DNA of 64,000 bases from Nannobrachium achirus (GCA_963921795.1 OY997647.1:65887237-65951236), one strand, 5' to 3'; shown: positions 32,341 to 45,807, numbered from the stretch's first letter. The notes: generated from the letters alone by a model not told the origin. Made by a program: numbers and translations.

Positions 32341-33358
32341 TCATGGTGGCGCTATAACAGCCCAGTTTACGTTTTGGCCCATAACTGTTGAACCGTAGGT
32401 CGGAAAATTAAAATTATTTTTTCCCTGGATTCCTTGGGTCAAGACGCATCTCCCGATATAGGCCACGCCCATTTGCGCCAGGATAGATTTTCCGCCATCT
32501 TGAATTTTCTCCAAAACACACTTTTTGCTCCTTTTCCCACATATTTTCTTCAAATGTCACAAAAAGCGGTACACATGATCCATGAACCCATGCAATGAAC
32601 ATACTCAAGGGATATTTCGATAGTCCATACCGTTCGTTCGTAACGTGCTTCCAAAGTTAGCGGGAGGGGCCCGTTTGGCAAAAAATTGCCCTAACTCACA
32701 AACAATAGGTCGAGTCGACACTGAATTTCAACCACAGGTCGGGGGTGGCATACTCAACAGATCCCCAAAAGAATTTCCACTTCGACCCCTAGGGGGCGTC
32801 ACAAACGCGCGAAACGTAACCGTTTCGTGCCAAAACGCGTTTTTCACGGGGACCGACCCTCTCGCGACGAAACGCGGACGACTCGGCGGACGGTCTCACG
32901 GTCCGAACCGCTGCACAAGGTCGCGCATTTAGCGAGCTGCACTGCAGGCACACTTGTCAAAATTGACCATGTCAATTCTAGTTAAGTGTGCCTGTTATGC
33001 AAGAACAGGCAACTTATTGTTATCGCTCATATTTATTTATTTATGTATGTCTTTCTGTCCATACTTTTCCCCAAAGTTTGGCACGCTACTCCCACAGTTT
33101 TCGCACCACACACTCGCGCCATATGTCAAATCGACCGGCTTACTCGGGAATGGTGTGCTAGTAAGTTGCTAAGAGAAAGGTTCTATAGTTTAATTGATAT
33201 TAATTTATTAGTGAATTAATTTTCCCCATTGACTTATAATGGGAATCGCATTCAATTATTTTTCTCTCGCAAACCATAGGGGCTACAGTTTCAAGACTTG
33301 GAGAGGAGGTTCAAAATGATTTCAAGGATTAAATAAAAAATAATAGTGTCATTTGGAC
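32341..33358 (+). repeat. Satellite unit 28 (A-B-H-C, alternative hairpin)
   Basis: A allele GCGCCAGGA with TTTTCCCACATAT. The hinge at 32983-33016 carries the GCCTGTT/AACAGGC hairpin, the only one outside 12485. C lacks one CTC (GCTACTCCCACAG). Confidence 0.9.
32983..33016 (+). repeat. Hinge hairpin, GCCTGTT/AACAGGC form, second copy
   Basis: TAAGT 32983-32987 pairs with ACTTA 33012-33016, and GCCTGTT 32990-32996 with AACAGGC 33004-33010. It is identical to 12485-12518 and is followed by the same TTGTTATCGCTC. Confidence 0.8.
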
Positions 33359-34378
33359 TCATGGTGGCGCTATAACAGCCCACTTTACGTTTTGGCCTGT
33401 AACTGTTGAACCGTAGGTCGAAAAATTAAAATTATTTTTTCCCTCGATTCCTTGGGTCAAGACGCATCTCCCGATATAGGCCACGCCCATTTGCGCCAGG
33501 ATAGATTTTCCGCCATCTTGAATTTTCTCCAAAACACACTTTTTGCTCCTTTTCCTACATATTTTCTTCAAATGTCTTAAAAACCGGTACACATGATCTA
33601 TGAAGCCACGCGATAAACATAGTCAAAGGATATGTCGATAATCCGTACCGTTCGTTCGTAACACGCTTCCAAAGTTAGCGGGAGGGGCCCGTTCGCTAAC
33701 AATAGCCATAAATCACAAACAATAGGTCGAGTCAACACTGAATTTCAACCACAGGTCGGGGGTGGCATACTCAACGATTCCCCAAAAGCATTTCCACTTC
33801 GACCCCTAGGGGGCGTCACAACCGCACGAAACGTAACCGCTTCGTGCCAGAACGCGTTTTTCACGGGGACCGACCCTCTCACGACGAAACGCAGACGACT
33901 CGGAGGACGGTCTCACAGTCCGAACCGCAGCACGAGGTCGCGCCTTTAGCGCGCTGCAGGCACACTTGTCAAAATTGACCCTGTCAATTCTAGTTAAGTG
34001 TGCCTATGCATAGCATGGGCAGACTTATTGTTATCACTCATACTTAAGCCAGACATGGACACACACATGTATTTCCCCAAAGTTTGGCACGCTACTCCTC
34101 CCACAGTTTTTGCACCACACACTTGCGCCATATGTCAAATCGACCGGCTTACGCGGGAATCGTGTGCTATCAACTTGCTAAGAGAAAGGTTCTATAGTTT
34201 AATTGATATGAATTTATTAAGAAATTAATTAACCCTTACCTGTCCCCATTGACTTATAATGGGAATCGCATTCAATAATTTTTCTCTCGCAAACCATAGG
34301 GGCTACAGTTTCAAGACTCAGAGAGGAGGTTCATAATGATTACAAGGAATAAATAAAAAATAATAGCGTCATTTGGCC
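33359..34378 (+). repeat. Satellite unit 29 (A-B-H-C)
   Basis: A matches 14392 and 60732 in its first half (GGACTCATGG). The second half has the GTTCGCTAACAATAGCC variant of the 10410 subtype, so the unit is mosaic. The hinge has the GGGCAGACTTA hairpin and ACTTAAGCCAGACATGG. Confidence 0.9.
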
Positions 34379-36643
34379 TCATGGTGGCGCTATAACAGCC
34401 CAGTGTACGTTTTGGCCTGTAACTGTTGAACCGTAGGTCGGAAAATTAAACTTATTTTTTCCCCGGATTCCTTGGGCCAAGACGCATCTCCCCATATAGG
34501 CCACGCCCATTTGCGCCAGGATAGATTTTCCGCCATCTTGAATTTTCTCCGAAACACACTTTTTGCTCCTTTTCCTACATATTTTCTTCAAATGTCTTAA
34601 AAACCGGTACACGTGATCTATGAAGCCACGCGATAAACATAGTCAAAGGATATTTCGATAGTCTATACCGTTCATTCGTAACGTGCTTCCAAAGTTAGCG
34701 GGAGGGGCCCGTTTTGCAAACAATAGCCATAAATCACAAACAAAAGGTCCATTCAACACTGAATTTCAACCACAGTTCGGGGGTGGCATACTCAACGAAT
34801 CCCAAAAAGCATTTCCACTTGGCCACATGGTGGCGCTATAACGGACCGCTTGCCTCGTAACTCTTGAACCGTAGGTCACAGAATTACAATTCTTTTTTCC
34901 CTGGATTCCTTGGGTCACGACGCATCTCTCCATATAGGATACGCCAATTTGCACATGGGAAGATTTTCCGCCATCTTGAATTTTCTCCTAAACACACTTT
35001 TTACTCCTTTTGCTACAAATTTTCTTCAAATGTCTTAAAAACCGGTACACATGATCTTTAAAGCCATGCGATAAACATAGTCAAAGGATATCTTGATAAT
35101 CCGTACCGTTCGTTCGTAACACGCTTCCAAAGTTAGCGGGAGGGGCCCGTTCGCTAACAATAGCCATAAATCACAAACAATAGGTCGAGTCAACACTGAA
35201 TTTCAACCACAGGTCGGGGGTGGCATACTCAACGATTCCCCAAAAGCATTTCCACTTCGACCCCTAGGGGGCGTCACAAACGCGCGAAACGTAACCGTTT
35301 CGTGCCAGAACGCGTTTTTCACGGGGACCGACCCTCTCACGACGAAACGCGGACGACTCGGCGGACGGTCTCACGGTCCGAACCGCCGCACGAGGTCGCG
35401 CATTTAGCGCACTGCAGGCACACTTGTCAAAATTGACCCTGTCAATTCTAGTTAAGTGTGCCTATGCATAGCATGGGCAGACTTATTGTTATCACTCATA
35501 CTTAAGCCAGACATGGAGACACACATGTATTTCCCCAAAGTTTGGCACGCTACTCCTCCCACAGTTTTTGCACCACACACTTGCGCCATATGTCAAATCG
35601 ACCGGCTTACGCGGGAATCGTGTGCTATCAACTTGCTAAGAGAAAGGTTCTATAGTTTAATTGATATGAATTTATTAAGAAATTAATTAACCCTTACCTG
35701 TCCCCATTGACTTATAATGGGAATCGCATTCAATAATTTTTCTCTCGCAAACCATAGGGGCTACAGTTTCAAGACTCAGAGAGGAGGTTCATAATGATTA
35801 CAAGGAATAAATAAAAAATAATAGCGTCATTTGGCCTCATGGTGGCGCTATAACAGCCCAGTGTACGTTTTGGCCTGTAACTGTTGAACCGTAGGTCGGA
35901 AAATTAAACTTATTTTTTCCCCGGATTCCTTGGGCCAAGACGCATCTCCCCATATAGGCCACGCCCATTTGCGCCAGGATAGATTTTCCGCCATCTTGAA
36001 TTTTCTCCGAAACACACTTTTTGCTCCTTTTCCTACATATTTTCTTCAAATGTCTTAAAAACCGGTACACGTGATCTATGAAGCCACGCGATAAACATAG
36101 TCAAAGGATATTTCGATAGTCTATACCGTTCATTCGTAACGTGCTTCCAAAGTTAGCGGGAGGGGCCCGTTTTGCAAACAATAGCCATAAATCACAAACA
36201 AAAGGTCCATTCAACACTGAATTTCAACCACAGTTCGGGGGTGGCATACTCAACGAATCCCAAAAAGCATTTCCACTTGGCCACATGGTGGCGCTATAAC
36301 GGACCGCTTGCCTCGTAACTCTTGAACCGTAGGTCACAGAATTACAATTCTTTTTTCCCTGGATTCCTTGGGTCACGACGCATCTCTCCATATAGGATAC
36401 GCCAATTTGCACATGGGAAGATTTTCCGCCATCTTGAATTTTCTCCTAAACACACTTTTTACTCCTTTTGCTACAAATTTTCTTCAAATGTCTTAAAAAC
36501 CGGTACACATGATCTTTAAAGCCATGCGATAAACATAGTCAAAGGATATCTCGATAATCCGTATTGTTCGTTCGTAACACGCTTCCAAAGTTAGCGGGAG
36601 GGGCCCGTTCGCTAACAATAGCCATAAATCACAAACAAAAGGT
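33960..36643 (+). repeat. Tandem duplication of an A-A2 unit, offset 1458 bp
   Basis: About 33960-35185 matches 35418-36643, with one visible change in the hinge (GACATGGACAC against GACATGGAGAC). Related copies lie at about 9580-10790 (hinge CA expansion aside) and, for the A part, 61380-62110. Confidence 0.85.
34379..35836 (+). repeat. Satellite unit 30 (A-A2-B-H-C)
   Basis: A at 34379, A2 at 34825 (GAATTACAATTC subtype). About 1.2 kb matches the next unit at an offset of 1458 bp and the unit at 9964 at 24415 bp. Confidence 0.92.
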
Positions 36644-37285
36644 CGAGTCAACACTGAATTTTAACCACAGGTCGCGGGTGGCATACTCAACGTTTCCCCA
36701 AAAGCATTTCCACTTCGACCCATAGGGGGCGTCACAAACGCGCAAAACGTAACCGCTTCGTGCCAGAACGCGTTTTTCACGGGGACCGACCCTCTCACAA
36801 CGAAACACGGGCGACTCGGCGGATTGTCTCACCGTCCAAACCGCTGCACAAGGTCGCGCACTGCAGGCACACTTGTCAAAATTGACTCTGTCAATTCTAG
36901 TTAAGTGTGCCTATGCATAGCATGGGACACTTATTGTTCTCGCTCATATTTATTTATTTATTTATGTCTGTCCATACGATTCCCCAAAGTTTGGCACGCT
37001 ACTCCTCCCACAGTTTTTGCAACACACACTCGCGCCATATGTCAAATCGACCGGCTTACTCGGGAATGGTGTGCTAGTAAGTTGCTAAGAGAAAGGTTCT
37101 ATAGTTTAATTGATATTAATTTATTAGTGCATTAATTTCTCCCCATTGACTTATAATGGGAATGGCAAAAACTCACATTCATTTATTTTTCTCTCGCAAA
37201 CCATAGGGGCTACAGTTTCAAGACTTGGTGAGGAGGTTCATAATGATTTCAAGGATTAAATAAAAAATAATAGTGTCATTTGGCC
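35837..37285 (+). repeat. Satellite unit 31 (A-A2-B-H-C)
   Basis: A at 35837, A2 at 36283; repeats unit 30 as far as about 36643. From about 36695 it becomes the start of the 3.5 kb block that is copied at 41956. The hinge has the GGGACACTTA hairpin and a TTTA tract. Confidence 0.92.
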
Positions 37286-38559
37286 TCATGGTGGCGCTAT
37301 AACAGCCCACTTTACGTTTTGGCCTGTAACTGTTGAACCGTAGGTCGGAAAATTAAAATTATTTTTTCCCTGGATTCCTTGGGTCAAGACGCATCTCCCG
37401 ATATAGGCCACGCCCATTTGCGCCTGGATAGATTTTCCGCCATCTTGAATTTTCTCCAAAACACACTTTTTGTTCCTTTTCCGACATATTTTCTTCAAAT
37501 TGCACAAAAAACGGTACACATGATCTATGAACCCATGCAATGAACATACTCAAGGGATATTGCGATAGTCCATTACGTTCGTTCGTAACGCGCTTCCAAA
37601 GTTAGCGGGAGGGGCCCGTTTTGCAAACAATAGCCATAAATCACAAACAAAAGGTCCAGTCAACACTGAATTTCAACCACAGGTCGGGGGTGGCATACTC
37701 AACGATCCCCAAAAGCATTTCCAATTGGCCACATGGTGTCGCTATAACGGACCACTTGCCTCGTAACTCTTGAACCATAGGTCGGAGAATTAAAATTCTT
37801 TTTTTCCTGGATTCCTTGGGTCACGACGCATCTCTCCATATAGGACACGCCAATTTGCACATGGGAAGATTTTTCACCATTTCAAATTTTCTCCAAAACA
37901 CACTTTTTGCTCCTTTTCCTACATATTTTCTTCAAATGTCTTAAAAACCGGTACACATGATCTATGAAGCCACGCGATAAACATAGTCAAAGGATATTTC
38001 GATAGTCCATACCGTTCGTTCGTAACGCGCTTCCAAAGTTAGCGGGAGGGGCCCGTTTCGCAAACGATAGCCATAAATCACAAACAATAGGTCGAGTCAA
38101 CACTGAATTTCAACCACAGGTCGCGGGCGGCATACTCAACGATTCCCCAAAAGCATTTCCACTTCGACCCCTAGGGGGCGTCACAAACGCGCGAAACGTA
38201 ACCGTTTCGTGCCAGAACGCGTTTTTCACGGGGACCGACCCTCTCACGACGAAACGCGGACGACTCGGCGGACGGTCTCACGGTCCGAACCGCCGCACGA
38301 GGTCGCCCACACACTCGCGCCATATGTCAAATCGACCGGCTTGCTCGGGAATGGTGTGCTAGTAACTTGCTAAGAGAAAGGTTCTATAGTTTAATTGATA
38401 TTAATTTATTAGTGAATTAATTTTCCCCATTGACTTATAATGGGAATCGCATTCAATTATTTTTCTCTCGCAAACCATAGGGGCTACAGTTTCAAGACTT
38501 GGAGAGGAGGTTCATAATGATTGTAAGAATTAATCAAAAAATAATTACATCACTCGGCC
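37286..38559 (+). repeat. Satellite unit 32 (A-A2-B, deleted hinge, C tail)
   Basis: A at 37286 (allele GCGCCTGGA), A2 at 37731 with the private landmark ACATGGTGTCGC. B is cut at ACGAGGTCGCC (about 38307) and joined to CACACACTCGCGCC in mid-C. The unit is copied with both peculiarities at 42547. Confidence 0.92.
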
Positions 38560-39580
38560 TCATGGTGGCGCTATAACGGCCAACTTTACGTTTTGCCCCG
38601 TAACTCTTGAACCGTAGGTCGGAAAATTAAAATTATTTTTTCCCTGGATTCCTTGGGTCAAGACGCATCTCCCGATATAGGCCACGCCCATTTGCGTATG
38701 GGTAGATTTTCCGCCATCTTGAATTTTCTCCAAAACACACTTTTTGCTCCTTTTCCTACATATTTTCTTCAAATGTCTTAAAAACCGGTACACATGATCT
38801 ATGAAGCCACGCGATAAACATAGTCAAAGGATATTTCGATAGTTCGTACCGTTCGTTCGTAACGCGCTTCCAAAGTTAGCGGGAGGGGCCCGTTTGGCAA
38901 AAAATTGCCCTAACTCACAAACAATAGGTCGAGTCGACACTGAATTTCAACCACAGGTCGGGGGTGGCATACTCAACGGATCCCCAAAAGCATTTCCACT
39001 TCGACCCCTAGGGGGCGTCACAAACGCGCGAAACGTAACCGTTTCGTGCCAAAACGCGTTTTTCACGGGGACCGACCCTCTCACAACGAAACGCAGGCGA
39101 CTCGGCGGACAGTCTCACGGTCCGAACCGCACGAGGTCGCGCATTCAGCGCGCTGCAGGCACACTTGTCAAAATTGACTCTGTCAATTCTAGTTAAGTGT
39201 GCCTATGCATAGCATTGGCAACTTATTGCAATCGCTCATATTTATGTATGTATGTATGTATGTATGTCCATGCTTTTCCCCAAAGTTTAGCACGCTACTC
39301 CTCCCACAGTTTTCGCACCACACACTCGCGCCATATGTCAAATCGACCGGCTTACTCGGGAATGGTGTGCTAGTAACTTGCTAAGAGAAAGGTTCTATAG
39401 TTTAATTGATATGAATTTATTAGTGAATTAATTTCCCCCATTGACTTATAATGGGAATTGCCAAAACTCACATTCAATTATTTTTCGCTCGCAAACCATA
39501 GGGGCTACAGTTTCAAGACTTGGAGAGGAGGTTCATAATGATTTCAAGGATTAAATAAAAAATAATAGTGTCGTTTGGCC
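38560..39580 (+). repeat. Satellite unit 33 (A-B-H-C)
   Basis: A allele GCGTATGGGTAG. B lacks three bases (GAACCGCACGAGG) and has GCATTCAGCGCG. The hinge has the ATTGGCAACTTA hairpin and six TATG copies. Copied at 43821. Confidence 0.92.
39243..39266 (+). repeat. (TATG)6 microsatellite in hinge
   Basis: Six copies, repeated exactly at 44504-44527 in the duplicated block. The microsatellite has not changed length since that duplication. Confidence 0.95.
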
Positions 39581-40547
39581 TCATGGTGGCGCTATAACAG
39601 CCCACTTTACCTTTTGGCCTGTAACTGTTGAACCGTAGGTCGGAAAATTAAAATTCTTTTTTCCCTGGATTCCTTGGGTCAAGACGCATCTCCCCATATA
39701 GGCCACGCCCATTTGCGCCAGGATAGATTTTCCGCCATCTTGAATTTTCTCCAAAACACACTTTTTGCTCCTTTTCCTACATATTTTCTTCAAATGTCTT
39801 AAAAACCGGTACACATGATCTATGAAGCCACGCGATAAACACAGTCAAAGGATATTTCGATAGTCCCTACCGTTCGTTTGTAACGCGCTTCCAAAGTTAG
39901 CGGGAGGGGCACGTTTCGCAAACGATAGCCATAAATCACAAACGATAAGTCGAGTCAACACTGAATTTCAACCACAGGTGGGGGGTGGCATACTCAACGA
40001 ATCCCCAAAAGCATTTCCACTTCGACCCCTAGGGGGCGTCACAAACGCGCGAAACGTAACCGTTTCGTGCCGGAACGCGTTTTTCACGGGGACCGACCCT
40101 CTCGCAACGAAACGCGGACGACTCGGCGGACGGTCTCGCGGTCCGAACCGCCGCGCGAGGTCGCGCATTTATGGAGCTGCACTGCAGGCACACTTGTCAA
40201 AATTGACTCTGTCAATTCTAGTATTGACTTTACAAGCGCACTCTCTAAACTTCGGCACGCTACTCCTCCCACAGTTTTTGCACCACACACTCGCGCCATA
40301 TGTCAAAACGACCGGCTTACTCGGGAATCGTGTGCTAGTAACTTGCTAAGAGAAAGGTTCTATAGTTTAATTTATATTAATTTATTAGTGAATTAATTTT
40401 TCCCCATTGACTTATAATGGGACAATGAAAAAAGTCACATTCAAGTATTTTTCTATCGCAAACCATAGGGCCTACAGTTTCAAACCTCGTAGAGTAGATT
40501 CATAATGATTTTAAGAATAAATCGAAAAATAATTACACCATTCATCC
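39581..40547 (+). repeat. Satellite unit 34 (A-B-C, no hairpin)
   Basis: A has CTTTACCTTTTGG. B has GGTGGGGGGTGG and TTTATGGAGC. The hinge is TATTGACTTTACAAGCGC, a hairpin-free form shared with 48094 and 53525. Confidence 0.9.
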
Positions 40548-41172
40548 TCATGGTGGCGCTATAACGGCTCACTTTACGTTTTGCCCCGTAACTCTTGAAC
40601 CGTAGATCGGAAAATGAAAATTATTTTTTCCCTGGATTCCTTGGGTCAAGACGCATCTCTCCATATAGGCCACGCCCATTTGCGTATGGATAGATTTTCC
40701 GCCATCTTGAATTTTCTCCAAAACACACTTTTTGCTCCTTTTCCTACATATTTTCTTCAAATGTTTTAAAAACCGGTACACATGATCTATGAAGGCATGC
40801 AATAAACATAGTCAAAGGATATTTCGATAGTCCATACCGTTCGTTCGTAACGGCCTTCCAAAGTTAGCGGGAGGGGCCCGTTTCGCAAACGAGAGCCATA
40901 AATCACAAACAAAAGGTCAAGTCAACACTGAATTTTAACCACGGGTCGCGGGTGGCATACTCAACGTTTCCCCAAAAGCATTTCCACTTCGACCCATAGG
41001 GGGCGTCACAAACGCGCGAAACGTAACCGTTTCGTGCCAGAACGCGTTTTTCACGGGGACCGACCCTCTCACAACGAAACACGGGCTTGGCGGATTGTCT
41101 CACCGTCCAAACCGCTGCACAAGGTCGCGCACTGCAGGCACACTTGTCAAAATTGACTCTGTCAATTCTAGT
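40180..41172 (+). repeat. Dispersed block, partner of 54123-55115
   Basis: About 990 bp matching at an offset of 13943 bp, ending sharply at GTCAATTCTAGT in both. Shared private features include AAATGTTTTAAAAACC and ACACGGGCTTGG. Visible differences: GAGTAG/GAGCAG and GGATTCC/GGATACC. Confidence 0.85.
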
Positions 41173-41534
41173 TAAGTGTGCCTATGCATAGCATGGGCAG
41201 ACTTATTGTTATCGCTCATATTTAAGTCTGTCCATACTTTTCCCCAAAGTTTGGCACGCTACTCCTCCCACAGTTTTTGCACCACACACTCGCGCCATAT
41301 GTCAAATCGACCGGCTTACTCGGGAATGGTGTGCTATCAAGTTGCTAAGAGAAAGGTTCTATAGTTTAATTGATATTAATTTATTAGTGAATTAATTTTC
41401 CCCATTGACTTATAATGGGAATCGCATTCAATTATTTTTCTCTCGCAAACCATAGGGGCTACAGTTTCAAGACTTGGAGAGGAGGTTCATAATGATTGTA
41501 AGAATTAATCAAAAAATAATGACATCACTCGGCC
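40548..41534 (+). repeat. Satellite unit 35 (A-B-H-C)
   Basis: A allele GCGTATGGATAG with AAATGTTTTAAAAACC. B has a short ACACGGGCTTGGCGG. The hinge has the GGGCAGACTTA hairpin with almost no microsatellite (CATATTTAAGTCTG). The segment from about 40180 to 41172 matches 54123-55115. Confidence 0.92.
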
Positions 41535-42546
41535 TCATGGTGGCGCTATAACGGCCAACTTTACGTTTTGCCCCGTAACTCTTGAACCGTAGGTCGGAAA
41601 ATGAAAATTATTTTTTCCCTGGATTCCTTGGGTCATGACGCATCTCCCCATATAGGCCACGCCCATTTGCGTATGGATAGATTTTCCGCCATCTTGAATT
41701 TTGTCCAAAACACACTTTTTGCTCCTTTTCCTACATATTTTCTTCAAATGTCTTAAAAACCGGTACACATGATCTATGAAGCCACGCGATAAACATAGTC
41801 AAAGGATATTTCGATAGTCCATACCGTTTGTTCGTAACGCGCTTCCAAAGTTAGCGGGAGGGGCCCGTTTCACAAACGATAGCCATAAATCACAAACAAT
41901 AAGTCGAGTCAACACCGAATTTCAACCACAGGTCGGGGGTGGCATACTCAACGGATCCCCAAAAGCATTTCCACTTCGACCCATAGGGGGCGTCACAAAC
42001 GCGCAAAACGTAACCGCTTCGTGCCAGAACGCGTTTTTCACGGGGACCGACCCTCTCACAACGAAACACGGGCGACTCGGCGGATTGTCTCACCGTCCAA
42101 ACCGCTGCACAAGGTCGCGCACTGCAGGCACACTTGTCAAAATTGACTCTGTCAATTCTAGTTAAGTGTGCCTATGCATAGCATGGGACACTTATTGTTC
42201 TCGCTCATATTTATTTATTTATTTATGTCTGTCCATACGATTCCCCAAAGTTTGGCACGCTACTCCTCCCACAGTTTTTGCAACACACACTCGCGCCATA
42301 TGTCAAATCGACCGGCTTACTCGGGAATGGTGTGCTAGTAAGTTGCTAAGAGAAAGGTTCTATAGTTTAATTGATATTAATTTATTAGTGCATTAATTTC
42401 TCCCCATTGACTTATAATGGGAATGGCAAAAACTCACATTCATTTATTTTTCTCTCGCAAACCATAGGGGCTACAGTTTCAAGACTTGGTGAGGAGGTTC
42501 ATAATGATTTCAAGGATTAAATAAAAAATAATAGTGTCATTTGGCC
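41535..42546 (+). repeat. Satellite unit 36 (A-B-H-C)
   Basis: A allele GCGTATGGATAG with TTTTGTCCAAAAC, as at 31380. From about 41956 it enters the second copy of the 3.5 kb block. Hinge GGGACACTTA with a TTTA tract. Confidence 0.92.
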
Positions 42547-43820
42547 TCATGGTGGCGCTATAACAGCCCACTTTACGTTTTGGCCTGTAACTGTTGAACC
42601 GTAGGTCGGAAAATTAAAATTATTTTTTCCCTGGATTCCTTGGGTCAAGACGCATCTCCCGATATAGGCCACGCCCATTTGCGCCTGGATAGATTTTCCG
42701 CCATCTTGAATTTTCTCCAAAACACACTTTTTGTTCCTTTTCCGACATATTTTCTTCAAATTGCACAAAAAACGGTACACATGATCTATGAACCCATGCA
42801 ATGAACATACTCAAGGGATATTGCGATAGTCCATTACGTTCGTTCGTAACGCGCTTCCAAAGTTAGCGGGAGGGGCCCGTTTTGCAAACAATAGCCATAA
42901 ATCACAAACAAAAGGTCCAGTCAACACTGAATTTCAACCACAGGTCGGGGGTGGCATACTCAACGATCCCCAAAAGCATTTCCAATTGGCCACATGGTGT
43001 CGCTATAACGGACCACTTGCCTCGTAACTCTTGAACCATAGGTCGGAGAATTAAAATTCTTTTTTTCCTGGATTCCTTGGGTCACGACGCATCTCTCCAT
43101 ATAGGACACGCCAATTTGCACATGGGAAGATTTTTCACCATTTCAAATTTTCTCCAAAACACACTTTTTGCTCCTTTTCCTACATATTTTCTTCAAATGT
43201 CTTAAAAACCGGTACACATGATCTATGAAGCCACGCGATAAACATAGTCAAAGGATATTTCGATAGTCCATACCGTTCGTTCGTAACGCGCTTCCAAAGT
43301 TAGCGGGAGGGGCCCGTTTCGCAAACGATAGCCATAAATCACAAACAATAGGTCGAGTCAACACTGAATTTCAACCACAGGTCGCGGGCGGCATACTCAA
43401 CGATTCCCCAAAAGCATTTCCACTTCGACCCCTAGGGGGCGTCACAAACGCGCGAAACGTAACCGTTTCGTGCCAGAACGCGTTTTTCACGGGGACCGAC
43501 CCTCTCACGACGAAACGCGGACGACTCGGCGGACGGTCTCACGGTCCGAACCGCCGCACGAGGTCGCCCACACACTCGCGCCATATGTCAAATCGACCGG
43601 CTTGCTCGGGAATGGTGTGCTAGTAACTTGCTAAGAGAAAGGTTCTATAGTTTAATTGATATTAATTTATTAGTGAATTAATTTTCCCCATTGACTTATA
43701 ATGGGAATCGCATTCAATTATTTTTCTCTCGCAAACCATAGGGGCTACAGTTTCAAGACTTGGAGAGGAGGTTCATAATGATTGTAAGAATTAATCAAAA
43801 AATAATTACATCACTCGGCC
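42547..43820 (+). repeat. Satellite unit 37 (copy of unit 32)
   Basis: A at 42547, A2 at 42992 with ACATGGTGTCGC, and the B-to-C deletion junction at about 43568. All peculiarities of 37286-38559 are repeated 5261 bp away. Confidence 0.93.
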
Positions 43821-44841
43821 TCATGGTGGCGCTATAACGGCCAACTTTACGTTTTGCCCCGTAACTCTTGAACCGTAGGTCGGAAAATTAAAATTATTTT
43901 TTCCCTGGATTCCTTGGGTCAAGACGCATCTCCCGATATAGGCCACGCCCATTTGCGTATGGGTAGATTTTCCGCCATCTTGAATTTTCTCCAAAACACA
44001 CTTTTTGCTCCTTTTCCTACATATTTTCTTCAAATGTCTTAAAAACCGGTACACATGATCTATGAAGCCACGCGATAAACATAGTCAAAGGATATTTCGA
44101 TAGTTCGTACCGTTCGTTCGTAACGCGCTTCCAAAGTTAGCGGGAGGGGCCCGTTTGGCAAAAAATTGCCCTAACTCACAAACAATAGGTCGAGTCGACA
44201 CTGAATTTCAACCACAGGTCGGGGGTGGCATACTCAACGGATCCCCAAAAGCATTTCCACTTCGACCCCTAGGGGGCGTCACAAACGCGCGAAACGTAAC
44301 CGTTTCGTGCCAAAACGCGTTTTTCACGGGGACCGACCCTCTCACAACGAAACGCAGGCGACTCGGCGGACAGTCTCACGGTCCGAACCGCACGAGGTCG
44401 CGCATTCAGCGCGCTGCAGGCACACTTGTCAAAATTGACTCTGTCAATTCTAGTTAAGTGTGCCTATGCATAGCATTGGCAACTTATTGCAATCGCTCAT
44501 ATTTATGTATGTATGTATGTATGTATGTCCATGCTTTTCCCCAAAGTTTAGCACGCTACTCCTCCCACAGTTTTCGCACCACACACTCGCGCCATATGTC
44601 AAATCGACCGGCTTACTCGGGAATGGTGTGCTAGTAACTTGCTAAGAGAAAGGTTCTATAGTTTAATTGATATGAATTTATTAGTGAATTAATTTCCCCC
44701 ATTGACTTATAATGGGAATTGCCAAAACTCACATTCAATTATTTTTCGCTCGCAAACCATAGGGGCTACAGTTTCAAGACTTGGAGAGGAGGTTCATAAT
44801 GATTTCAAGGATTAAATAAAAAATAATAGTGTCGTTTGGCC
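43821..44841 (+). repeat. Satellite unit 38 (copy of unit 33)
   Basis: Same GAACCGCACGAGG deletion, GCATTCAGCGCG and six TATG copies as 38560-39580. Confidence 0.93.
44504..44527 (+). repeat. (TATG)6 microsatellite in hinge
   Basis: Partner of 39243-39266 at an offset of 5261 bp. Confidence 0.95.
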
Positions 44842-45807
44842 TCATGGTGGCGCTATAACAGCCCACTTTACCTTTTGGCCTGTAACTGTTGAACCGTAGG
44901 TCGGAAAATTAAAATTCTTTTTTCCCTGGATTCCTTGGGTCAAGACGCATCTCCCCATATAGGCCACGCCCATTTGCGCCAGGATAGATTTTCCGCCATC
45001 TTGAATTTTCTCCAAAACACACTTTTTGCTCCTTTTCCTACATATTTTCTTCAAATGTCTTAAAAACCGGTACACATGATCTATGAAGCCACGCGATAAA
45101 CACAGTCAAAGGATATTTCGATAGTCCCTACCGTTCGTTTGTAACGCGCTTCCAAAGTTAGCGGGAGGGGCACGTTTCGCAAACGATAGCCATAAATCAC
45201 AAACGATAAGTCGAGTCAACACTGAATTTCAACCACAGGTGGGGGGTGGCATACTCAACGAATCCCCAAAAGCATTTCCACTTCGACCCCTAGGGGGCGT
45301 CACAAACGCGCGAAACGTAACCGTTTCGTGCCGGAACGCGTTTTTCACGGGGACCGACCCTCTCGCAACGAAACGCGGACGACTCGGCGGACGGTCTCGC
45401 GGTCCGAACCGCTGCATGAGGTCGCGCATTTATGGAGCTGCACTGCAGGCACACTTGTCAAAATTGACTCTGTCAATTCTAGTGTTGAATCTACAAGCAC
45501 ACTTTCCCAAAGTTTGGCACGCTACTCCTCCCACAGTTTTTGCACCACACACTCGCGCCATATGTCAAATCGACCGGCTTACTCGGGAATCGTGTGCTAG
45601 TAACTTGCTAAGAGAAAGGTTCTATAGTTTAATTGATATGAATTTATTAGTGAATTAATTTTCCCCATTGAATTATAATGGGAATGGCAAAAACTCACAT
45701 TCAATTATTTTTCTCTCGCAAACCATAAGGGCTACAGTTTCAAGACTTAGAGAGGAGGTTCATAATGATTTCACGGATTAAATAAAAAATAATAGTGTCA
45801 TTTGGCC
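44842..45807 (+). repeat. Satellite unit 39 (copy of unit 34, different hinge)
   Basis: It matches 39581 until the end of B; a few differences appear around 45412 (GCTGCATGAGG) and identity ends at about 45481. The hinge is then TGTTGAATCTACAAG in place of TATTGACTTTACAAG. Confidence 0.92.

Larger units (their letters stand above)
36695..40220 (+). repeat. Higher-order block, copy 1 (3.5 kb)
   Basis: It covers the end of unit 31 through the B of unit 34. It matches 41956-45481 at a constant offset of 5261 bp and shares private features: ACATGGTGTCGC, the CGAGGTCGCC/CACACAC deletion junction, GAACCGCACGAGG and (TATG)6. Confidence 0.9.
41956..45481 (+). repeat. Higher-order block, copy 2 (3.5 kb)
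   Basis: Partner of 36695-40220. The constant offset over 3.5 kb means no net insertion or deletion since the event. Small differences appear only near the right end, around 45412. Confidence 0.9.
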
